Shown here: positions 35,101 to 45,647 of the stretch, piece after piece | Position numbering within the stretch: the stretch's first letter is position 1 | Layout: every line of letters starts with the position of its first letter | Source of the DNA: Bacteroidota bacterium | Lineage (GTDB): Bacteria; Bacteroidota; Bacteroidia; Bacteroidales; JACABE01 | NCBI GenBank assembly: GCA_013377005.1 | Contig: JACABE010000010.1 | Span: 1-55,945 of the forward strand | Reading direction: 5' to 3' | DNA length: 55,945 nucleotides | Made by a program: the position numbers and the translations under genes | The notes under the pieces: model-generated | The model's database searches: none | What the model saw: only the letters and a program-made list of their open reading frames with translations | Told to the model about the DNA's origin: nothing

Positions 35101-35586
35101 TTATTCATATTTTGTCTCTCCATCAATTTTCTTAAAATCAAGAAGCTTTGTGCATTTAACCGCTTTAAGCTCTTTGTATGAGACATTACATGCAATTGCT
35201 TTGATGTAAATTTTCTTATGTTCATCTGTCAATTCGGACAACTCATAATTCTTTAGTTTGTCATAATCTTGTTGGTCCAAAAACAGTCTATATTCTTTAC
35301 CTTTGATTAAAATCCAAACATAAGGTTGACGAGTTAATTTATTCTTTATTGCATATTTTACTAAATCAATAAAGTCTTTATCTTTTTGATTACAAGTATC
35401 TGAATTTACTTGAAGCATTTCATGTTCAATTTTAGTCAACGTACTATCTGGTGAATCAAAAATACGATATAAATCAATCCTATTAAAATACAAATCACCT
35501 TCTATAACCTTTTGTTTTCCTGAAATACAGGAAGCAATTACTATGACTAATAAAATAGTAAATCCTGTAAGTTTTGAATTAGTCAT
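35101..35586 (-). CDS. hypothetical lipoprotein, 161 residues
   Basis: The N-terminus is a lipoprotein signal (FTILLVIVIASC), with the lipid-carrying cysteine at residue 20 followed by Ile-Ser-Gly-Lys. The mature part is acidic and Lys-rich with no clear repeats; it contains IDLVKYAIKNKLTRQPYVWI and ALCNVSYKEL-like stretches and two further cysteines. It is anchored to a membrane on the periplasmic side or to the surface. I recognise no family. It lies 131 bases after pyrG and is followed closely by the small membrane protein, both part of the accessory insert before yidC. Confidence 0.6.
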   Translation of the reverse strand: MTNSKLTGFTILLVIVIASCISGKQKVIEGDLYFNRIDLYRIFDSPDSTLTKIEHEMLQVNSDTCNQKDKDFIDLVKYAIKNKLTRQPYVWILIKGKEYRLFLDQQDYDKLKNYELSELTDEHKKIYIKAIACNVSYKELKAVKCTKLLDFKKIDGETKYE

Positions 35587-35717
35587 ATTTTAAAATTATT
35601 TATTATATGAAGATTTCATAGTCTATATGCGATATTCTATTTAGCAGCTAATTGTATTAATATATGATAACCTCATACAAAGCACTCCGTTTCGACTGCC
35701 TAAGTAAGACAAATATC

Positions 35718-37400
<1,683 letters not shown>

Positions 37401-37410
37401 AAAAAACAAA

Positions 37411-37440
37411 GGGATTACTGAAATTAAATTTCGTAATCCC
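37411..37440 (-). terminator. terminator of rpoD
   Basis: GGGATTAC at 37411 pairs with GTAATCCC at 37433-37440, with an inner GAAATT/AATTTC stem. On the minus strand it is followed by TTTGTTTTTTT. Confidence 0.8.
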
Positions 37441-37463
37441 TTAAAATAAATTTCAGAGATAAA

Positions 37464-38330
37464 TTATTCGCCTAAATAACCTCTTAGAAGTTTGCTTCGT
37501 GAAGTATTTTTGAGTCTGCGAATTGCTTTTTCTTTTATTTGACGAACTCTTTCGCGTGTTAAATCAAATTTTGCGCCTATTTCATCCAACGTAAGTCCAT
37601 GACTCATACCAATACCATAAAACAGATTTACTACATCCCGTTCTTTATCAGTTAATGTTGCCAGTGAGCGTTCTATTTCTTTGGCTAAAGATTCACGCAT
37701 TAATATTGAATCAGTAACAGGGCTTTCATCAGATACAAAAACATCAATAAAATTAGTGTCTTCGTCTTGTATTAAAGGTGCATCCATTGAAACATAACGT
37801 GTCGTAATATTCATTACATCAGCAATTTTATCTCTTGGAATATCCAAAGCATCAGCAATTTCCTGAATAGAGGGAGCTCTTTCTAAACGTTGTTCAAGTT
37901 TTGATGATTCTTTTTTGATTTTATTTAAAGAACCTACCTGATTTAAAGGTAGTCTGACAATACGCGATTGCTCAGCCAATGCTTGTAAAATAGATTGGCG
38001 TATCCACCATACAGCATAAGATATAAATTTAAAGCCTCGGGTTTCGTCAAATCTTTTGGCTGCTTTAATTAAACCTAAATTACCTTCATTAATTAAATCC
38101 GGAAGGCTTAATCCTTGATTTTGATATTGTTTGGCAACAGAAACTACAAAACGTAAGTTTGCTTTGGTAAGCTTTTCCAATGCTATTTGATCGCCTGCTC
38201 TGATTTGTTGAGCCAAAAGAACTTCTTCTTCGGCAGAAATCAACTCTTCTTTCCCAATGTCTTGTAAGTATTTGTCTAGCGAAGCAGTTTCGCGATTGGT
38301 AATAGATTTGGTAATTTTTAGTTGCCTCAT
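37464..38330 (-). CDS. rpoD: primary sigma-70 factor RpoD/SigA
   Basis: The housekeeping sigma factor, 288 residues, the short form usual in Bacteroidota that lacks the N-terminal region 1.1. Region 1.2 ([20 protein letters not shown]), region 2 ([18 protein letters not shown], then [13 protein letters not shown]), region 3 and region 4 ([28 protein letters not shown], the -33-contacting helix-turn-helix, given as 243-270) are all present. This protein should read the TAnnTTTG promoters listed here. It has its own -7 element and terminator. A 40-base perfect palindrome lies just upstream of the promoter. Confidence 0.96.
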   Translation of the reverse strand: MRQLKITKSITNRETASLDKYLQDIGKEELISAEEEVLLAQQIRAGDQIALEKLTKANLRFVVSVAKQYQNQGLSLPDLINEGNLGLIKAAKRFDETRGFKFISYAVWWIRQSILQALAEQSRIVRLPLNQVGSLNKIKKESSKLEQRLERAPSIQEIADALDIPRDKIADVMNITTRYVSMDAPLIQDEDTNFIDVFVSDESPVTDSILMRESLAKEIERSLATLTDKERDVVNLFYGIGMSHGLTLDEIGAKFDLTRERVRQIKEKAIRRLKNTSRSKLLRGYLGE

Positions 38331-38391
38331 ATAATATGATTTGTTGCTTATCGCTGATTATCTAACATTTAATTAGCAGCAAATTGAATTA

Positions 38392-38399
38392 CAAATATA
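38392..38399 (-). promoter_or_regulatory. -7 element for rpoD
   Basis: TATATTTG on the minus strand, 62 bases before the start at 38330. Confidence 0.5.
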
Positions 38400-38426
38400 A
38401 AAGAATATTTTTAATTAGAAAACTTT

Positions 38427-38466
38427 ATTTTAACTTTTTGATTAGATATAATCAAAAAGTTAAAAT
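38427..38466. terminator. 18-bp perfect inverted repeat between HtrA gene and rpoD
   Basis: Two 18-base arms (38427-38444, 38449-38466) around GATA pair perfectly. It lies 110 bases after the protease stop codon and 28 bases upstream of the rpoD -7 box. It is AT-rich with no strong T run beyond the stem, so it may terminate the protease message or serve as an operator for rpoD. Confidence 0.5.
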
Positions 38467-38576
38467 AATATGCCTTTAAACTTGTAATCTGTTTGATATT
38501 AATTTGCTTATAAAAGTTAAGTTATACGTTTCAAATTTTATTTTGTTCTAAAAAACAGTTAAAAGCTTTAATATAC

Positions 38577-40019
38577 TTAAAAATTAACTACAAAATAATA
38601 GGTTCTCCAATCACCTGGGTATGTTCCTGAAATTAAAGTTTGTCCTTTTTTATTTGTATAAGTCTTTAAATCATTAAAATTTCTTACCACCTTTTTATCA
38701 ATCTCAGTAATAATAAAACCTTCTCTAATACCTGCATGTTTTAATAAAGAATTATTTAGTTTACTTATCATTATACCATTGTTAAGATTATATTTAACTA
38801 ATGATTCGTTACTTAATGCTTCAAATGTAGCTCCTAATATAGAAAACGTTTGTTTTTCTTCTTTTAATACTAAATCTGTTTTTCCATATTGATTTTGTAA
38901 TACTACATTAAAATCCATTATTTTACTATTTCTTTCAATTGATAAAAGTATTTTATCTGCCGGACGATATTGACTTACTGCTTCCAATAATTCTGAATTG
39001 CTGTTAACCACTTTACCATTTATTGAAACAATTATGTCGCCATCTTTAATTCCAGCCATTGCTGCAGCACCATTTTCTGTCACTGTTCCAATATAAACAC
39101 CTTTTGTGTTATTTAGTTTTTTGTTTTCAGCTAATTTTCCATCAATTTCTGCTATTGATACACCTAGGTATGCACGTTGTACAATGCCATATTTTTTTAA
39201 ATCTTCAGTAATTTTTCTAACAATATTAACAGGAATTGCGAATGAATAACCGCTATATGAACCTGTATTTGATGCTATAGCAGCGTTTATGCCAATTAAT
39301 TCGCCTTTTGTATTTACCAATGCTCCACCACTATTTCCCGGATTTACAGCTGCATCAGTTTGAATGAATGATTCTATGGGACTTTCGTTATTATTCTTTC
39401 CTAAAATATTTATGTTTCTTGCTTTTGCGCTGACAATACCAGCTGTAACTGTAGATGTTAAATTAAAGGGATTTCCAACTGCAAGTACCCATTCTCCGAT
39501 TCTAACTTCATCAGAATTTCCATACAACACTGTGGGTAAATCCGTAGCTTCAATTTTTAAAAGTGCTAAGTCTGTTGAAGGATCGGAACCTATAATTTTA
39601 GCTGAATAAATATGTTTATCATTCAACGTAACTTCAATTTTTTCTGCTTCCTGCACTACATGATTATTGGTAACGATGTAACCATCAGATGAAATAATTA
39701 CGCCCGAACCTGTTGCCGAAAGTATTTGGGTGTTTTCGTAAGGATTGCTAAAGAAGCCAAAAAAATCATTGTAGAGTGTTGTCCTACGTTGAAATTCTGT
39801 ACGAATATTAACCACTGCATGCACTGTCATCTCAGCTGCTTGCGTAAAATCGCATCCAGGCATTGTTGCACCCCCATAGCTTGCAAAGTGCGAAGGGTTA
39901 TTGTTTTGAGCAATTACTTGCTGTTCGGAATTAGTTTTTTCGATAAATCTGTAAGTACTCACAGCGATTAAACCTCCACCAATGGAGGCGAAAAATAATA
40001 ATGCAAAATACTTTTTCAT
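38577..40019 (-). CDS. DegP/HtrA-type periplasmic serine protease
   Basis: Degrades or holds misfolded envelope proteins. The 480 residues begin with a signal or anchor helix (4-22), then a trypsin-like domain with the triad H120 (TNNHVV), D150 (STDLALL) and S230 (NPGNSGGAL), followed by two PDZ domains (about 270-370 and 385-475). In this copy the region before the protease has a short Cys-containing segment (MPGCDF, C56). Its promoter was not identified. It is upstream of rpoD on the same strand but separated by 246 bases and a hairpin. Confidence 0.93.
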   Translation of the reverse strand: MKKYFALLFFASIGGGLIAVSTYRFIEKTNSEQQVIAQNNNPSHFASYGGATMPGCDFTQAAEMTVHAVVNIRTEFQRRTTLYNDFFGFFSNPYENTQILSATGSGVIISSDGYIVTNNHVVQEAEKIEVTLNDKHIYSAKIIGSDPSTDLALLKIEATDLPTVLYGNSDEVRIGEWVLAVGNPFNLTSTVTAGIVSAKARNINILGKNNNESPIESFIQTDAAVNPGNSGGALVNTKGELIGINAAIASNTGSYSGYSFAIPVNIVRKITEDLKKYGIVQRAYLGVSIAEIDGKLAENKKLNNTKGVYIGTVTENGAAAMAGIKDGDIIVSINGKVVNSNSELLEAVSQYRPADKILLSIERNSKIMDFNVVLQNQYGKTDLVLKEEKQTFSILGATFEALSNESLVKYNLNNGIMISKLNNSLLKHAGIREGFIITEIDKKVVRNFNDLKTYTNKKGQTLISGTYPGDWRTYYFVVNF

Positions 40020-40545
40020 TTTTAAGGATTTAATAGTTTAACATTAATTTAGTTTGATAAAAAAAACAAGCTTTTTACAATCTTGGTTCAAAAAAAGTTT
40101 CAAGATTTATGAGATTTTAACTGTTTTTAATAACTTAACGTGATAGCTTTTTTACTATTATTTTGAGCTCGTTAAAATTTGTTAATGCTGATATTACATG
40201 CTTTTATACTAAAGTTAATGAAAAACAGCTTTATTTGTAAACATAAATAATGTGTTGTATTAAAATAGTTTCTATATAACACAGATCAGGCTAGGACTTT
40301 TTCTTTTCGCTTTAATTTTCGTCATTTCAATCAAGCTGTTTTTGGATGTATTATGAAAAGCTTATTTTTGTTGATAAAAACAATAGTTATTGATGAAATT
40401 AAGCTTTACACACTGGATTTTGAAGTTCGTTTTAAATTGAAGCAACTAATGTTTGTATTTTATTGTCAATAATGTGTATTTATAGCGAAAAATATGTAAT
40501 TTTATACCAGCTATTTTAAAGCACATAATTTAAAAATTAAGTAAG
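40020..40545. other. 526-base divergent intergenic region
   Basis: No gene is seen. It carries 7-bp inverted arms AATCTTG/CAAGATT at 40079-40107 near the protease gene. Toward the other side there is only a near-consensus TAATTTTA at about 40496. The length suggests a long leader or control region for the giant surface-protein operon. Confidence 0.5.
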
Positions 40546-43500
40546 GTGAAAAGAGTTTTCTTTTTTGTTTTTATATTTCTAATTATTTGTAACGAAGTAA
40601 GTTTTGCAGTAAGGGATAGTTTGCAAATGCCAATGCTGAAATTTATTGAAAATAAAAATCAATGGGACAGCAAAGTAGTTTTTGCTACTGATGTTGAAAG
40701 CGGAATGCTGTTTTTGGAAAAAAACTGTTTAACTTATAATCTAGTTAAATCTTCCGATATTAAGCATTCTCATGCTCACAATGGTTATGTGAAGAGTCAT
40801 CGCAAATCGGATAATATTGTTCATTATCATGCATATCAGGTTGAGTTTTTGAATTGTAATGATGCTGAAATTATACCTTCGGAAAAGGCTTATGATTATT
40901 GCAATTATTTTATTGGAAATGATGCTAAAAAATGGGCAAAAGAAGCTCATAAATTTAATGTTGTTAATTACAAAAATATTTATAAGAATATTGATTTTAA
41001 GCTGTATAGCAAGAATAAATTTTTGAAGTATGATTTTATTATAAAACCTGCTGCTAATCCTGATAATATTCAGCTAAAGTATAAATATGTTGACAACATA
41101 AAATTGAGCAAGGGGCATTTGCTGATTGAAACTTCTGTAAACCAAATTTTAGAACTTCGCCCTTATTGCTATCAGATTATTGATGGGAAAGAGAAAGAAG
41201 TAGAGTGTAATTATGTGTTGAAAAAAAATGTATTGAGTTTTAAGGTAGGGGCTTACAATCGCAACTATAATCTAATAATAGATCCTTCGTTAATCTTTTC
41301 TACTTATACTGGTTCAACTGCTGATAACTGGGGGTTTACAGCTACTTATGATCTTTATGGCAATGTTTTTTCTGGAGGAATAGTCTCAGGGATTGGTTAC
41401 CCCGTAACTGTTGGTGCTTATCAACAAAATAGCGGAGGAAATTGGGATATTGGTATTATTAAATACGACTCTTTAGGTATAAACAGGCTTTATGCTACTT
41501 ATTTGGGAGGTTCAAATGGAGAGATGCCTCAAAGCTTGATAGTTAATACTTCTAATCAATTATTGATTTACGGTACAACAGGATCTTCTAATTTCCCTGT
41601 TACTCCTAATGCTTATGATACTTCTTTTAACGGAGGTCAACCTATTACTTATGATGCAGTGATAAATTATCCTAATGGAGTTGATATATTTGTTTCCAAA
41701 TTAAGTCCTGATGGTACTCAATTACTGGCATCAACTTTTGTGGGTGGATCTGGTAATGACGGATTGAATTACCGGCAATATTATGATGTTAACTTAATGT
41801 TTGGAAATGATTCATTATATTACAACTATGGCGATGGCGCGAGAGGTGAAATGATAACGGATAACCTAAGTAATGTATATGTAGGTTCTTGTACATTTTC
41901 GACTGATTTCCCAGGTACCTCTATCGGTTTTCAACCGACCAATCATGGAAAACAGGAAGGAATTGTTTTTAAGCTTGATTATAATTTATCTAACTTGATA
42001 TGGAGTACTTACATAGGTGGTACTGAAGATGATGCTATATATTCTATTGATAATGATAGTCAATATAATGTGTATGTTACAGGAGGAACTAGTTCAACTA
42101 ATTTCCCTACTACAGCAGGAGCTTATAAAACAACTTACCAGGGTGGAAATACAGATGCATTTTTATCACGGATTTCACAAAATGGGAGTACATTGGTAGC
42201 TTCTACCTATTATGGAAGTAATAAATATGATCAAGGATATTTTGTGAGATGTGGCAGGGACGATAAAGTTTATATTACCGGACAAACTGAAGCCGATAGT
42301 AATGTTTTAATTTATAATGCTCTTTATAATGTTCCAAATAGTGGACAATTCATTGCTAAATTTCCTCGTAATCTAAATAATATTATATGGTCAACGGTTT
42401 TTGGAACTGGTAGCGGAAAGCCTAATATTTCTCTTACAGCATTTTCTGTTGATATTTGCAATAGAGTTTATCTTTCAGGATGGGGAAGGTATTGGGGTGG
42501 AAATTCTCCTTATTCATGGGGAAGTGTTTTTGGAACTGTTAATATGCAGATAACACCTAACGCATTTCAAACAACAACTGATGGACAGGATTTTTATATT
42601 ATGGTAATGAGTGACAATGCTTCAAGCCTTGATTATGCCACTTATTTTGGTGAATTGTACTCAGCTGCAAATCCATTTAGCGGAAGAGACCATGTAGATG
42701 GTGGTACAAGCCGTTTTGACAAAAGAGGAACTGTTTATCAATCAGTATGTGCAAGCTGTGGAGGATATAGTAATTTCCCAACATTCCCTTCTAATGTTTG
42801 GTCTGATACTAATTGTTCATTAAATTGTAACAATGCTGTTTTTAAATTTAATATACATTATGATTTTGCTTTAGCCGATTTTGTTGATACGCCAATTGGC
42901 TGTGCTCCTGATACTGTAATTTTTCAAAATACAAGCATAGGCTCAACATATAGTTGGGATTTTGGAGATGGTACGCTCATAAACACACAAGTAAATCCGA
43001 CCCATATATATACACATAGTGGAATTTACAACGTTAAGTTAATTTCATATTTATTGAATGGATGTAGTTTAACAGATACAATTATTAAACAAATTGTAGT
43101 TTTAGATGACACTTCCTATACTATTCCAAGTGTTCACAATTGTGTTGGTGATAATAACCAAATAGGTATTCCTCCTAGTGGAAATCCTTTAAATACTTAT
43201 AAATGGATACCTGGCAACTACTTAACTGATTCTACTATTTCTAATCCTTTTGCAAGTCCACCAATAAACACCACTTATCATTTATTATTATCAAATGGAA
43301 TATGCACAGATACTATTAAACAAACAGTTATTGTTCACAAAATGTTAGTAGACGCTGGCAACGATACTTTAGTTTGTTCCGATTCTGCAAAATTAACTGC
43401 TCATACATTAGAAAACCCCGTCCAATATATTTGGTCGTCAAATATAAATTTTACTGATACCCTTAATTATAGTTTAAGTGATAGTTCTGCTATGATACAT

Positions 43501-44562
43501 CTTAGCACATCAAGTTCGTTTTTTTGGGTAAAAATAAAAAATCAATGGTGTGAAGGAATTGATAGTATTTACGTTAGCTCATTATTCCCTTCAAACCCAT
43601 CAATTATACTAAATCCAAGTTGCCATGATTCTTGCAATGGAACGGCTGCCATATTACCTTCGGGAGGCACTCCTCCTTATACTTATTTTTGGAATACTTC
43701 CTCATCAAACGACACCATATTTATGCTTTGTGCGGGAACTTATTCAGTTATTATTACCGATTCACTCAATTGTAAATCTTTTGCAACCATAACATTAAAC
43801 AATCCAACACCTTTAATTATTAATCCTGTGGTAACTCACGTACCCTGCACCGGTGTTTGTATTGGAAGTATAAATACCAATGCATCCGGAAGTAATCCAC
43901 CTTATTCTTATTCGTGGAATACAACTCAAAATACTGCTATTATAAGCAGTTTATGTTCTGGTTTATATTCAGTGATAGTTACTGATAGTAAAAACTGCAA
44001 AGCTGAAGATACAGTAAGCATTCAGATAAATAATATTTTTTCAAATGCAGCTGTTTGGGCTGATAAAGATACAATTTATAAAGATTTGAATACTCGTTTG
44101 CACGCAACACATCTCAATGGAGTCAATTATAATTGGACACCATCCTATAGCTTAAATAATGCTAATATTTCTGATCCAATTGCCACGCCATTAGTAACTA
44201 CAATATATTATCTGACGATGACAGATCAGTATGGTTGTACTCATTCTGATTCAATAACAATAATAGTGATTGATCAGTTGTGTCGTGAGCCTTATATCTT
44301 TATTCCCAATGGATTTACTCCAAACAATGATTTACAGAACGATATGTTTTTTGTTCGTAGTGAGATATTAGAAGAAATGAATATTCAATTATTTGATCGC
44401 TGGGGTGAAAAAGTTTTTGAGAGTAATTCAACACAGACAGGTTGGGATGGTAAATATAAAGGAACATATTGTCAACCAGGTGTTTTTGTGTATTATTTTA
44501 AGGGAAAATGCCAAAATCAGAAATATTTTGAAAAAAAAGGGAACATAACACTGATAAGATAA
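40546..44562 (+). CDS. giant T9SS-secreted surface protein with CHU_C C-terminus
   Basis: A 1338-residue protein, signal peptide at 1-21, exported by Sec and then by type IX secretion. Domains in order: a DUF7948-like N-terminal domain (about 30-250; FIENKNQWDSKVVFA), a set of beta-propeller SBBP-like repeats (about 250-770; NGFTATYDLYGN-type units), a PKD domain (about 775-850; SWDFGDGT), Ig-like stretches, two SprB-like repeats (about 1025-1080 and 1100-1160; GTPPYTYFWN and NPPYSYSWN), and the CHU_C domain (about 1249-1338; IPNGFTPNND, DRWGEKVFES, GWDGKYKG). CHU_C is the type B sorting signal. The start is GTG. A PorP/SprF gene follows after 4 bases, as is usual for type B cargo. Confidence 0.9.
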   Translation: MKRVFFFVFIFLIICNEVSFAVRDSLQMPMLKFIENKNQWDSKVVFATDVESGMLFLEKNCLTYNLVKSSDIKHSHAHNGYVKSHRKSDNIVHYHAYQVEFLNCNDAEIIPSEKAYDYCNYFIGNDAKKWAKEAHKFNVVNYKNIYKNIDFKLYSKNKFLKYDFIIKPAANPDNIQLKYKYVDNIKLSKGHLLIETSVNQILELRPYCYQIIDGKEKEVECNYVLKKNVLSFKVGAYNRNYNLIIDPSLIFSTYTGSTADNWGFTATYDLYGNVFSGGIVSGIGYPVTVGAYQQNSGGNWDIGIIKYDSLGINRLYATYLGGSNGEMPQSLIVNTSNQLLIYGTTGSSNFPVTPNAYDTSFNGGQPITYDAVINYPNGVDIFVSKLSPDGTQLLASTFVGGSGNDGLNYRQYYDVNLMFGNDSLYYNYGDGARGEMITDNLSNVYVGSCTFSTDFPGTSIGFQPTNHGKQEGIVFKLDYNLSNLIWSTYIGGTEDDAIYSIDNDSQYNVYVTGGTSSTNFPTTAGAYKTTYQGGNTDAFLSRISQNGSTLVASTYYGSNKYDQGYFVRCGRDDKVYITGQTEADSNVLIYNALYNVPNSGQFIAKFPRNLNNIIWSTVFGTGSGKPNISLTAFSVDICNRVYLSGWGRYWGGNSPYSWGSVFGTVNMQITPNAFQTTTDGQDFYIMVMSDNASSLDYATYFGELYSAANPFSGRDHVDGGTSRFDKRGTVYQSVCASCGGYSNFPTFPSNVWSDTNCSLNCNNAVFKFNIHYDFALADFVDTPIGCAPDTVIFQNTSIGSTYSWDFGDGTLINTQVNPTHIYTHSGIYNVKLISYLLNGCSLTDTIIKQIVVLDDTSYTIPSVHNCVGDNNQIGIPPSGNPLNTYKWIPGNYLTDSTISNPFASPPINTTYHLLLSNGICTDTIKQTVIVHKMLVDAGNDTLVCSDSAKLTAHTLENPVQYIWSSNINFTDTLNYSLSDSSAMIHLSTSSSFFWVKIKNQWCEGIDSIYVSSLFPSNPSIILNPSCHDSCNGTAAILPSGGTPPYTYFWNTSSSNDTIFMLCAGTYSVIITDSLNCKSFATITLNNPTPLIINPVVTHVPCTGVCIGSINTNASGSNPPYSYSWNTTQNTAIISSLCSGLYSVIVTDSKNCKAEDTVSIQINNIFSNAAVWADKDTIYKDLNTRLHATHLNGVNYNWTPSYSLNNANISDPIATPLVTTIYYLTMTDQYGCTHSDSITIIVIDQLCREPYIFIPNGFTPNNDLQNDMFFVRSEILEEMNIQLFDRWGEKVFESNSTQTGWDGKYKGTYCQPGVFVYYFKGKCQNQKYFEKKGNITLIR

Positions 44563-44566
44563 CATT

Positions 44567-45595
44567 GTGAATATTAAATACTGCAAAAAATACCTTCTGA
44601 TACTTCTTGTTTTGCTCATTCCATTTAGCTTAATAGGACAGGATATTCATTTTTCGCAGTTTCTCAATTCTCCTTTAAATGTTAATCCAGCACAAACAGG
44701 TTTTTTTCATGGTTCACACAGATTTATATTGAATCATAGAAATCAATGGGCATCAGTAACAAGACCTTATAGTACTTTTTCTGGTTCTTTTGATATGCAA
44801 CTACTCAAAAGAAAATTTAAACGAGATATTATAGGAATAGGTGTTGTTTTTAGCAGCGACAAGGCTGGTGATGCAGCTATGGGAACTACTCAGGGAAGCC
44901 TTTCTTTATCTTATACAAAAGGATTAAACAGACGAAATAGTCATTTTATTTCATTTGGGTTGCAGGGTTGTGCTGCTCAGCATCGATTTGATTATAGTCA
45001 ATTAAATTTTGATAATCAATACAATGGAGATTTTTATGATGCAAGTCTTTATACTGGTGAGAATTTCAGAAAGGACAGTTATTTTTATTTGGATGTTTCC
45101 ACAGGTATGCATTGGTTTTTGCAGATACAAGATCAGTTAATTTTTAATGCAGGACTTTCTGCTTTTCATATAAATCAGCCTTCTCTTTCTTTTTTTGATA
45201 ATAGCAAAGCAAAATTAAATACTCGCTTTACATTTTATGCAAATTCAGAAATAGGCTTGAATGTAAATACAGATATTCTACCTTCGTTTTTAATAATGAA
45301 ACAAGCTACTTACACAGAACTATGTATAGGTGCTGATATTAGATTTATAAATAATAATAGTCCTTATTTTTATTCAGCAATTGTTGTTGGCGCATTTTTA
45401 CGAAATAAGGATGCATTTATTTTAAAAGCAGGTCTCGATCAACGAAAGTGGAGTTTTGGATTAAGCTACGATTTTAACTTTTCAGATCTGACTCCTGCAA
45501 GTAAGTATTTAGGAGGCTACGAAATATCTATTATTTATATTGTTAATAGGACAGGTAAAAGAAAAGTAAAAGAAATTCCGTGTCCTATTTTTTAA
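44567..45595 (+). CDS. PorP/SprF-family type IX secretion outer-membrane protein
   Basis: A 342-residue beta-barrel with a signal peptide (1-25, ending SLIGQ). The mature start HFSQFLNSPLNVNPAQTGFF (given as spans 28-36 and 37-47) is the family hallmark. In Flavobacterium the paralogue SprF is needed to export and attach the adhesin SprB, and PorP-type proteins work in pairs with type B cargo. Here it is 4 bases after its presumed cargo, with a GTG start, so the two are made together. The final strand ends in PIF. Function is by family analogy. Confidence 0.9.
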   Translation: MNIKYCKKYLLILLVLLIPFSLIGQDIHFSQFLNSPLNVNPAQTGFFHGSHRFILNHRNQWASVTRPYSTFSGSFDMQLLKRKFKRDIIGIGVVFSSDKAGDAAMGTTQGSLSLSYTKGLNRRNSHFISFGLQGCAAQHRFDYSQLNFDNQYNGDFYDASLYTGENFRKDSYFYLDVSTGMHWFLQIQDQLIFNAGLSAFHINQPSLSFFDNSKAKLNTRFTFYANSEIGLNVNTDILPSFLIMKQATYTELCIGADIRFINNNSPYFYSAIVVGAFLRNKDAFILKAGLDQRKWSFGLSYDFNFSDLTPASKYLGGYEISIIYIVNRTGKRKVKEIPCPIF

Positions 45596-45647
45596 TAAAA
45601 ACTTTAATAAAAGTAAAAAGAAAAGATAAAGCTCACAGCATAAAACA

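Noticed and set aside
38427-38466. Strong Rho-independent terminator
   Set aside because: The stem is perfect but no T tract follows beyond the stem, so it is kept only as a palindrome with uncertain role.
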